Source: Ciona savignyi (Eukaryota; Chordata; Ascidiacea; Phlebobranchia; Cionidae). From it: 64,000 nt of DNA. Each line of letters begins with the position of its first letter. The first letter of the stretch is position 1. A program made the position numbers and the translations under genes. Location: contig CH003302.1 of the NCBI GenBank assembly GCA_000149265.1, positions 373,270-437,269 on the forward strand. The letters are read 5' to 3'. The notes under the pieces are model-generated. The model did not search any database. It was given only the letters and a program-made list of their open reading frames with translations, and was not told where the DNA came from. Of the stretch, positions 1 through 12,300 are shown piece by piece.

Positions 1-165
1 CATTGCCATAGCTTTTGTTGAATTAATTAAACAACTGGTTTTAATCAACATTAACCATTTACTTTGCCTAAGAAAAAACTAAATTAGTTTGTGATGTTGA
101 TTCCACAACCTTTTGTCTCATTCTTCGTTAGAGCACCATATCAGCTAACGGGTTGGATCATTTAG

Positions 166-335
166 GTGTGGTTGATTCTTCTGGTCTGCGATTGACTTAC
201 ACATCACGATTACGGCAACATGACTCCGGTGTATTGGAAATTGGCCATACAGTTGATGGAACCCTGCATCTTATCCCTCCTAATGCCGATTCCTTCCTTG
301 ATTATGGGAGCTGTACAGTAGGTTGCTTAAATGGG
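166..335 (+). CDS. Exon, unit 1: start of CuM (C-terminal monooxygenase) domain
   Basis: 170 bp, entered after the first base of a Gly codon. It encodes the VDSSGLRLTYTSRLR segment and IPPNADSF, both typical of DBH/MOXD1. The acceptor is tttag at 161-165 and the donor is gtaag at 336. Length and phase equal those of 8600-8769 in unit 2. Confidence 0.88.
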
Positions 336-3300
336 GTAAGTTATTGTTCTAAGTTATAATTTGTTTCTTCACAAGAATCAATATTGGGAAAATCATTTTA
401 AGAAGTAGAAACAATCAGACATTGTAATATGGTGTATGCAGTGGTGTATCAGGTTTTAACTGTGTCAGTATCAGTTGTTGGAGAAAACATCTGTAGTCTG
501 GTCACATGAACCTTGATTGGAGATCTGAATTCCTTCACAGGCTTTTGACCAAGCTGGAATTGATGAAATAAATGTGTACGGAATATTACAACACAGTCAT
601 TTGGCTGGACAGAGGCATAACTACAAGACACTTTCGGTAATTAATTCCCATTGTTAATTGTTTTTCTTTTGGAAAGGTTTATATCTGATAAAAATGAAAT
701 TTGAGGATAAACCTTTGGATTATACTTTTTATAAAATGTATTAATTTTTACTATTTTAATAAGGCAGCTATTATTTTTGCTTTGTTGATATTTTTTGTAT
801 AACTAAAAAATTCAATTATATAAACAATCAGTTTATTTATTCACACTAAGTGTGCGTAACTATAAATGCAAATTTAGCAAATCATGAGATAATCAGCCAA
901 AATTACCTGTGCGATAATGACTCCTCTTCCAAAGATTAACTGTAAGCATTGTATTTAGCAATGGAGTAGAGTTGCCCCCATTGGCCTCAGACAAATCATA
1001 CGACTTCAACTACCAAGAATCCAGGACGTTATCAAGTGAGCGGGTTATTCAACGTGGAGATGCAGTGCAAGCTGTTTGTAACTATAACACCAAAGATAGA
1101 ACTGAATTTACCTATGTAAGTTATTTTTCTTTTTTAATTCTTGTAGTGCACATTTTTGAGTTAGGACAAGCTATTAGGCCTACATTTCTTGTCCCGGTGT
1201 ATCATTAGGCATATTTACATACTAAAGACCTTTATTTTAATACATAAAATCTATATAACAATGCTTTTATTTTATCTAAATTTTAAATAATGCTTCATTT
1301 TTGTACAAACATATTAGATGTGACGAACCAAAATGTAAAGTAGTATTATATTTTATCTCCTAGAGGAAGTAATGATAAATTATTCACCAATTTGGACAAA
1401 AATGGTAGTTGATATTTTGAATGGGTTAAAATGTCTTAATCATTTCTGCAAAAAAAATAAAAATTCTTGTGCCAAAAGTAAATAAATAGAAGCAACATTG
1501 ATGTTTTCTTGAACCAAAGCACGGTTTTGCTCATTGCAGTTGCTAGCTGTGGTACACACAGTACTTACAAAACATGGTTATTAAATAAATATGTGCCTTT
1601 TGTAGACATTTTTGTTATCATTTGTTGTTTAAATACTTCAATTAAATTGTTGTTTAAATTTATTTAAAGCAATTTTGCAATAATGTACTATTACTACTCT
1701 TAAAGCTATACTTACATTTATACTTTTAGGGAGGCTTGGAAACTACAAAAGAGATGTGCATGACGTTTATTTACTACTATCCAGCCATGCCTATATCATT
1801 CTGCCAGTCGGCATGGGAATATAACACACTCATGAATTATTTTGGATTAACAGAAATAAAGTAAATAGATTGCTTTACTTGATTAGGATGTTAGTAGCTT
1901 TGATTTTATATATATTTACATTTGTATTTTTTCAAGTTATCATGTTTTTACGCTATCACCATATTTAAAAATACGTATATAGATATATTATATACCGATA
2001 TGTGTTTACTATAAGTCTGTTTATAAAAACGTTTTTATAAAGGTAAAATTAATTAAAAATTTCATACATATAAAAGCAATAGCTTAATTTAGATTTTAAC
2101 ACATATTTTTATAAGTATAATTGGGGAACATGAAGGAGTGTACACTGACCTAACAAGCTTTGCTATTGTCAAGCCAGAAAACTTGGCTGGTCAAACAGTT
2201 GCAGAGTACTTAAACTCGGTAAGTTTAGGTGTCGATTGAAAAGTCACTTAACCCTTTAACTGCCGCTGTCGACACAAGTCGACAGCGCTGAAAATTGCAT
2301 AAATAGAAAAGTATACGGCCGATTTTGATCAGTGAGATGGCGCTGGAGAGCTGAATAATTTCTGCGTTTACCAATATAAGATGATATATAGGTTTGCATT
2401 TGAAATTTTTTAGTTATTTAAGTTTTAAAAAACGTATAAATATATGTGTGGTTTTGGTTATTTTAAATAGTTTTAATTACTGTTTTAGTCCCCGATTAGT
2501 TTCCATCTATTGTCGTCATGGTTCGCTTGTTTAGTTTGAAAACAATACATTCGTTTTTCGCTTGTATATTTTGGATTAGGCCATTTTTTGAGCTTATGGA
2601 GGGTAAAAACAGATATTTTCTTGAAGAAGCTGCCCTTTTGTTGGCTGATAGTGATTCTGAAAGCTTTTGTGCTTCATATTCAAGTATTTCTAGCAATGAA
2701 GAACCTTTTTGAAGATGTTTTGCATCAGTTTTGTTTTCCTGTGGCCATGTGTTTGTGTTTCATTGGGCGAAAGTAAAAAAAAAAAAAAATTGATTTGCGT
2801 ATTACGACGTCATCCGTCAAGTTGTGAGGTCATCACAAAAAGAGTAGTACAAAAATGGTTCAAAGATAATCATAAATAACTTTGCTACATACTGTTTTGT
2901 TTGTAAATCGACAAAAAAAGATAGTTTTTGTTGATCTAAATAGAAACACATGACGTCATTGCACAATGCATGACGTCATCAAAATTTTACTAATGTATAA
3001 CAAAAGAAAATTTATTACTGAACAACTTTTCTGTTGATCATATCATGCTTACATCAATAGTTTTTTGTATAGAAGCTTCTAACCTAAGGCAACTTAGCCG
3101 AAAAATGACCAAAAAAACAGCCGGCAGTTAAAGGGTTAAGTTAGTTGTGGAGAGTATTTTGTTAATTTTGTAGAGTTTTTTGTACACTCTATATATGTGT
3201 ATTTTTCTACCTTGCAAACTATATATAGTTTATGTGCAAACATTGTAGATCTTATTTAAGTTATTATTTAAGCACACAAGGTAGTTTTCTTACACACAAT

Positions 3301-6300
3301 TCCCAACTCACTAGGATAATTACCAACTACGAGTTCTACCTACTAGTATAGACAATAAAGTAAAGCGATACCACATTTTTACTGTAAATGTCATTTTTTT
3401 AACTAGTTAGGTATTAATTGTATTCATGTATATTCTTATATAGCAATTGTAAGACAAAAACACCAAATTGTGGTATTTGCCCATGTCATTTTTACTTCCC
3501 TTTTGTTCCACGTCACTAAAACGTGTTTGCAGCAATATCGGCGAAAACCATAGATACATATTATCGGTAACGTTTCAATATCAGATAATATTATCGGCAA
3601 ACCAAATATTTATCGACCTCTAACAAACACTTAACAATTATTAACTAGAACAATTACAACCTGGTCAATCACCGGACAATTACCACACTAGTGGGGAAAT
3701 TATAAAAATTAAAGTGGCCACACTTAAAGCTAAAAGAAAAATGTCTTGTTAAGTTTCTGCCACTTTTGTGGCCAAAAAGAACAAAATTAATCAACTAACA
3801 TTTGTGTTAGATGCCATGGGACCAAGAAATGGCCGAAAATTTCAGTATTGCTGCAAGGGATTTGTTAAAATCTCAAAATTGCATTGGTGATGCAGGCTGG
3901 CCAGATGGAGTAAGTCTATGAGTTCTGTAAAAACAAATTTGTAATTAATATTATTTCCTTTTTGACTATGCCAAAATCGCAATACTTTCCTTTATACAAG
4001 TTCAACTGATTAAATATTATTACGTTTTAGTTTAAACTTCGGTTAAAAATATATATAAATCTAAAAATTTCTATACATTATTAAAGAAACATCAAAATTT
4101 CACGCTTTAAATAATTTATCTTATTCAGTTTTCAGAATTATGTTTGTACTTCTCCGCAAAGTTTTAAACTATAAATTGCTAATATTAAGCTTTTTTATTC
4201 CTTAAAGTTGACTTATAGAACATTCGGGATTGAAATCAATGAGACCTTCATCCCACCTGAAGAAAACTGCACCGAACCTACACAGGGTGCGACGAGCGGT
4301 GAGATTACCGACAGTTGTGTCATTGCAACCACTCTACCACCACCCATTACAACCACCATTCCAACACTCGACACCACCACCGAACCACCAGTTGACACCA
4401 CAACTCAACCCCCATCCTCTGAACCAGACCCAACCGAATCATTTCCACACAATATTGTACTTGATATGGAAGGGAAAGTTAAGATATATTGGAAATATAA
4501 TGACACTCACATCACATTTGAGGTTGGTTGATGCAACTTGACCTAATTATAAAATGGGTACTTAGTACTACCAATAACTTTTTGATGTATTTATATCAGT
4601 TATCAGTTGTAGATATCACCTGACACAAAATTATTAAATTAGCCTGACCAAAACCGCAGCATTTGCTTAATTGCAGCCTTGTGCTTTGTTAAAACATTCC
4701 CATCTATGTATTGAATTTAAGACAAAAGTAAAACAAAACATTTATTTTTTTTCTGGTATTACATCATTAGAATAATGTTTAACCTTTCAGATGCATGGAC
4801 AAACAAACGGTTGGCTCGGAATAGGATTTTCTCCTAATGGAGGCATGATAGGAGCTGACATATACATTGGTTGGGTAAAAGATGGAACAGCTTATATCAC
4901 GGTAAGACAAAGTATAAGAAAAATTATAATATTAATTTTTTTCAAAACAAAAGGGGTAATTGAAGTAAGGTATTTGTTTCAAAACATTTCAATATAAAAA
5001 TTACTCTGTTGTCTTATTTTGGCTTTATTCTTTTTCCAGGCCATACTATATTTACTGTGATATCCTTAATAAACATATAGTATCTTGAAATGATAATAAA
5101 TTTGTAAGATAATCTTATTAAAAATGATTGACATTATTGCGTTTTTTCACAAATTTTGATTGATTGGCAGGACCGACATGGCCAAGATTCTAACACCTAC
5201 CCTCCAAAAGATCCAGAACAGAATGTTGACCTGTTGGCTGGATTCGAATGTGATGGATGGACCGTCATTAAGTTTCAACGACAGATTCCTGCTTGTGAAG
5301 TGGACTTTGACCGAGCGATTACTGTGAGTTATGTAAAGCATTGATATTCACAATCTTTTTTGAATAACATCACTATTCCTGGCAGCTGTGAAATTGAACT
5401 TGTCTTTTACATTACTGCAAGATTTTTTTCTCTTATTGGTAGATTGTGTCATTTTCTTGTTTATTACCTAAAACACTACCTTAAAACATCATTAAATAAG
5501 TTGAACATAAGCTAAACCAATTTTCCTATTGTATATATGTATACTCTACAATAGCTCTAGTAAGCTAACCCTTATGTGAAAACTAGCATGGCAACAAATG
5601 ACTGTGTCCTTAACTAGGCCTAATTCTTGCATCATGTCCTGTTTTATCAGAATAGGTTTGTGGTATTAAATCAATGCTTGCCAGGTTGAATAGCTATTGG
5701 TAAAAGCATTTCGTGCCTGCCATGTGCATTGCGTAAGGACTATAAAAAGAATGGTTTAAATTTATGTTATATTATTTTTGAACAGGGAGACACAACTAAA
5801 GTGATCTACGCTTTCGGAATAACAGACCCAGAGGGTGATGATATTAAAGCACCTGATGATTATCATGGAACCAACCGAGGTATGGATGGGGTAAATCTGA
5901 TATCAAACTGTATTTTTAGTTTTATTATTATTTCATGACCTAGAATAATTATGTTTATTGGTGGGAGTGGCAAACTTCTTGATCACACAAGAAATCGTGA
6001 ATAACCTTCCACCAACAAGTAGGATGAATGCAGCTACTGCAGTGTGTTTTATTTGGTTAAGATATTACTACATTTTTAATTCTAGCAATTAATCTCTTGA
6101 TTTAGGATATGTCTATAAAGTGCCATGGAAAAGACTGACTAGCCGGCAGCAAGATTTTAGCCCAACCACCTTCTAGCAGACAATCATTGTTCTAATCGAC
6201 TAAGTTAATCGGAATCGGCTAAGTTAATGGGAATTATTTTTCTTTATCTTTCAACACACAAACTTTTAGGTTCCAAAAGTGTGATTCTCATCGACATTCC

Positions 6301-9300
6301 AAATGGAGACGAGTCAATTTTCCCCGAAGGAGAGACCCACATTACACTGGATCTTAAGGCGGACAACTTTCATCTCCCAGCCGTGCCATCCTACTACAAC
6401 TGCCGAATGTTCGAGATTCCCACTGACAGGAAGTACCACCTTGTTATGGTAAGAAAAATATTATAATTGTTCTAAAATAGGGTTAATCAACAAAAGCTAA
6501 ATACTTTTAATAAAATTAATTATAATATTAATATGGTTTTGTACATTAATTTTTTTGTCCAATTCCTTTTCCTTTTTCTATTTATCAGTAAAACAAGAAA
6601 GGAACAAACACAAAAAAATAATTAGTCATAAAATTTCTGCTCCTTGTTAAATGGGTTGAACATTATAAATACTTTTCTACACACTACTAAAACTGGTTTA
6701 CTGCACACTTTTATTGGAGGTCTTACCATATTAATTTTGTTTAAATTTTGTTGTTTGCTATACTTTTACTTCTTACCTTTTCTAGTTATTAGGTTTTGCA
6801 ACGGAGTGTACCTCTAAATTGTTTAAGAATTATTATTTAAAGTGTTTAAATGACTGTTTTCCGCTTTTTTAGCTTTTTTCAACTTTTAAATAATATCTCT
6901 TCTCAAGGTAAATTTAAAGAGAATATATTTAACCTTAAATGAGAATTGAACCTAATTTATAACCTAAACTTTTCGGAGATTGCCCTACGCAACCTTTGTC
7001 CATACTTACAAAACCAAACTGACTGTCTAACCTAAACTGCTAGTTAAAGGATTATCACCTCAAAATGTAATTCACTTATTGTAACAGGCAGAGCCAATTC
7101 TCCACCCTGGTAATGAGCAACATCTGCACCACATTGTTGCCTACTTCTGTACTCAGCTAAAAGTGAGTTACTTTTTCTCCAGATCTTTGTCTCACATGGT
7201 TTGTTTAACTTATTAAAATTATCAATGTTAGACCTGACTAATGTTGTGAACTTTGGCTGGTTAAATTTTTGTTGAATTCTGTACAAAAATTAGTCAGAAT
7301 GCAAGTTTCACCATATTTTTTCCACTATTTTTCTATTTTTATTAATTGCAGGCAACAGAACATGTTGGCGACAGCGCAGAATGCTACAGCCCTAACATGG
7401 CGGATTTCGAAGGGTGCACCGAAGTATTGGCTGCATGGGCTGTAGGAGGGGGGGTTAGTTGACAATTTTTAGAAATATGATAACCATGTTTTTCTCTGTA
7501 AATGGGTGTCATCAGTTGGCTTTTTATTTCATACTTATTCCTCTTCCAACTTCGGAGAAAAACATTAATCTCTAATAATGATTTTCCAGTGCTGATTGTT
7601 TTTGCTAGTAAACTTTTTCAATCAACATGAAAATGTTGAACTTCATGATTTACAAAATAATAAAAATCTATTTACAGCCAATAGTGTTCCCCAAGCATAC
7701 AGGCTTAGTGTTTGGAGATACTAGCTCTTCTAAGTATGTTTTACTGGAAATACATTACGACAATCCAACTAGTAAAGCAGGTGCAGTAAATGATTGTTAA
7801 CATAATGTTCTGTGTTGAGTCATTACTTGGTTAAACTAAAGACATTTGCAAATATACAACACACTGCAATAGCTGTGATAACAAGATGCTGTGCACCAGG
7901 TAATCTGATAATGCACCAAGTGAAAATACTCTTGCATTTTCCCATTTATGGGGATAAAGTATTATTATTTCTCTTGTATTCCTGCCCATGACTAACTACC
8001 ATTATACCACCCAAATGGTTAAACAAAAGCACATTGACACTAAAGTCACACAAATGAAGCTTTATTGCTCACTTCGTGTGTGTAACACCAGTAATGCATA
8101 TCTCTTGCCTATAACACCGGCAGAACACACCTTTTAATGAAAACCTCTTGTTTATAATATCGTTGCTTAGCATTTGCGTTTTACACTGTAACATTGTTGA
8201 ATGTAACCACCCACTGAATATTTCTTATATCTTTAAACAATTAAATTACCGAACATTTCTTAAACCAATTATGTTAAAGTACCTAAATTAGAGCAATGAC
8301 ATTAAATTGTACATCACACAGCAAGCTCTGGTATTATGCTTGAATGCAAAGCAATCTTATGATTTCTGAATGCCTTTTATTATTGGAGCAATGCGTATTA
8401 ACATAAATATATTCTGGGATATGTCTCATTAAATCGCAAAATGAATGAAATGAGGGATTAATTATGGCCCTTACCACAGGTTCGATACTGAAAAAAGACT
8501 GTGCCAACAACAGATCTAGCACTTATTTATCTAAACTTAAATCGAATATGACTACAAATTGTTCATCATAGACAAGCTTTAAATTTTTTTTTCAATCAGG
8601 TGTTATTGACTCCTCTGGTCTTCGATTGATCTATACACCTGACTTGCGCCTGTATGACAGTGGCACTTTAATTGCGGGACAGAGTACATCGGGTATAATG
8701 CATATTATACCCCCAAATGCTCAATCCTTTCTAACAACTGCAACATGCACTTCATCATGTCTTTCTGCGGTGAGATGTCCGACCTTAGCCGGAAACTGAC
8801 TATTTTTTTATACTGTAATATTATGTGCATTTACTAAGTGTTTGAAATACTCTAGTTTTGTAATTTTTTTATTCTACATTTTTAATTACATAAACACGCT
8901 AACCTTCTTTAATGTAACAAAGAAGGAAGGAATAATCTTAACTGAAATTAACCTAACCCTAGACTACATTAAAGTCTAACTTTAACATTAGAATATCTGT
9001 AGGGAATGAACGCCATCGGGGTTGATCAAATTAATGTTTATGGTGTGATGTTGCACAGCCACCTTACTGGTCGTGCTCTAAAGTTGAAGCATATTCGGTA
9101 AGCTTAAGCAGACAAATTTGCAAAAATTATTATTACGAAGATGAAAAATGTAAAAGGTTTGCCCTCATGTAGGATGTTGTAATTGCATCTTAATGCAGGC
9201 AGGGATTAACATTCGGGTTTTATAATTTATTGTAAAAATGATATAATAATGTTTATCTGTGTGGGTTGAATAACAAAAGGTGATAATATATCATGGGTAA

Positions 9301-12300
9301 TTGGTAGACTACTTTTTGACCATAGTAGGTAAGCAAAGCTATTTTAGTGTTTGGATATGTTGATGAAATTACTATGCCTCTCAGCTAACTCTATGACACA
9401 CTACCATATTAGCTTAATGCCAAGGACAATGTGTTTATTTTAACATTTTATTATTCAGGGACAAGGTTGAGCTTCCGCCTTTGGCCAAAGATGACTTCTA
9501 CGATTTCAATTACCAAGAAACAAGAATGATGCCGACAGAGAAAGTGGTTAAAAATGGAGACGCTTTGCAGGCGATTTGCAACTACCATACCAAGGGGAAG
9601 TCCAAAGTAACTTTGGTAAGATATATATAAGCTCAATGACAATGTAACCTTTGTGCATTGCTGTTAAGCTTTTTCTCTATCAATTTTTTTTATTAAACCA
9701 ACAGAATTAGTACATTTTGATGTATAATTTTGGTAGTAAATGGTGTAGATTTGGCATTTATTTACTAAAAATTTTTTTAGGTTTAAAAATTCAATCTTGC
9801 AGTATTAATTTTTTATTTAAATAGTAACTGTTTATCTGATATATTTGTGGTATTTTTACGTATTTTTGAGATAACCTTATAATTTAAATACTGCAAAAAA
9901 TATTAGATAACAGCATGCGATTTGTTAACATTGCTTTATAATTTGGCTACAAAAAATTCTGCTGTCATTAAATTTTCGGTAGCTTAGTTTAATTGGTAAG
10001 ACTGTTGACGGTCCGTCGTCAGCTAATGGGTTGTGATATTTTAACCCAACACTGGCTAGATCAGCGGTCCTTAAACTTTTTTAAAAAAAATTCGCAATGG
10101 TCCCCTAGCAATGTTTTAAATGACTCACAATCCTCTCGAAAAATAGGGAAGTAAAACGAAAAAATTAGCAACGTTAAAATTATAAAACAATACATATTAA
10201 CCCGGATGAATGGCTTAAGGAAAAACGAGAAGCCTCTGACCTTGGCATTTTTTAAATGTTTACTCCTACTATAATAGGAGTTGTACTATTTCCTACTGTA
10301 GTAGGAGTTCTGCAGTCTCAGATAGGCTTGTTGGTACTTTTGAGTTGCACTAATGTGACATCAAATAGCTTCTTGTGATGTCATAAATGCCCATGTAGCC
10401 TGTAAGCTTTCATGGCAAATTGTGTTTATTAAGTTGATTGAAAGAAAAGTTGCATGAAAGCTTAATTTTACACATTTTTTTTCTTTATGAGCATCGTTTT
10501 AATTTTTTGGAAGGTGATCCGCGGTCCCAGAAAATTGTCTTGCGGACCCCAGTTTAAAAACCGCTGGGCTAGATGATTGTGTTCTTAATCAAGGCATTAG
10601 ATTTAAACAGACATTGTCTGAAATTAGTAGATTAATAGGTTTAGACTTTAGAAATGTTCTACACACATTTAACTGTAAAAGCTCCCCTAATCTGATGGTG
10701 GTTCTGAGTTTATCTGACAATTACCTAAATGATACCTCATCCTTTACCAATTTGCAAGGTTATCTGACATTTTCCCTGTGATTCATTTTCTTCTTCATAG
10801 AATAAAAACTTAATTTTTATGTCTTAACTTTTTTAAGAAAAATTGTTCATAACATTTTTATTGATCAAGGGCGGTTTACAAACCACTTCGGAAATGTGCG
10901 AGGCATTTATTTACTATTATCCGAGATTACCAACGTATTTCTGCATCACCTCTCCAGTAATGAACCAAGTCTTCAAGTACTTTGGAATTGATGAAACAGA
11001 GTAAGCAATAGATTAAGTTTTTTTATATGTGGTATTCATTTTGTTGTGTGAATTGTATCTTAGTGGGTGAGGAGATTTCTCGTAAGAGAATTTCCCATAA
11101 AAACACTAGCCTGTGTTGCAACTGCATTTTTATGTTGTGCAAATTGGGTTGGAAGCTAACTGTCATTCTCCTGTTGTCAAGTTACCTGTAGTGTAAAAAA
11201 ATGCATAAGCATCAAGCCTTTTTCACATGTCCAATGTCAGTTGTTAACTGGTGCGATGGAATTGTTTTCTTTTTTCTTTAGTATGTGAAAAGCACTGCTG
11301 ACTCAATGTCTTGAGACAAAATTAAGTCTCATTTTACATAGACTGGATTTGACTCAAGTCAGTCATCAAAATGACTCGTCTACAGTCTGCATTAAAAAAT
11401 AATAATGATAATGCTCAATGCTTTTTCCCATTTACCGGGATAAAACAACATTAATATATCTTATCTGTAATATGTGCTCCATACTGATATTACTAAAATC
11501 AAACTCTTTACAAACAATTTTAATTCGATTCTTTATATGCTTTTTCCCATTTACCGGGATAAAACAACATTAATATATCTTATCTGTAATATGTGCTCCA
11601 TACTGATATTACTAAAATCAAACTCTTTACAAACAATTTTAATTCGATTCTTTATAGCTACTCGTGGTCAAATTATAGTATATATGACACCATATATAAC
11701 GTACATATTGTGAAGCCTGATGAACTTGCTGGTGTCAATGTAGCGGACCATATTAATGCTGTGAGTATATTTTATTTTATTTAGTTTTATCGTATTTTCC
11801 ATTTCCTGCGTTATGATTTGTTTTACACATTTAAACTTGGCGGGAATCTACCTCATTCAAATATCGCATCACTATTCTGTCACAAGAAAGGACTATAATA
11901 TAAATTTCATACATTTATTAACTCAACACCTTGAAAACAGTTTTTTTTTAATTAAAAACGTTGTTCTTCATAGATTGACTGGACTGAGGCTAAGGTGAAA
12001 GATTTTGAAAAAGCTACTCATGATATGTTACACCAACAGTACTGCGCGTCGACCACTGCCCTACCTGACGCAGTAAGACAACGCACTATATAGTTGTAGC
12101 TTTGATTATTTAAAGTTGGTGTCAATGAAATCTAGTACACCTCGTCGATAGGTAGGGATGTTATAATACGGTAATTGTCAGATTGCCTCGCGCCTACAGT
12201 CGGGCTACTGGAGGCGAAGTCTGCTAAGTTCCTTTCCCCAGGACAAAAACAACTATGCCAGAAGCTGATTTAATCCGCACGTCTGTTATAACACGTGAAA

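Noticed and set aside
2496..2696. Minus-strand ORF within the piggyBac-type insert
   Set aside because: Overlaps the plus-strand ORF and shows no transposase-like features.
166..4522. Two separate neighbouring monooxygenase genes instead of one
   Set aside because: The exon 4208-4522 is continuously open from the unit 1 end into the unit 2 DOMON, with no start codon plus signal peptide for a second gene.
9975..10061. A functional tRNA gene in the intron
   Set aside because: No box B, no cloverleaf, and no T-run at the right distance; at most a SINE fragment.
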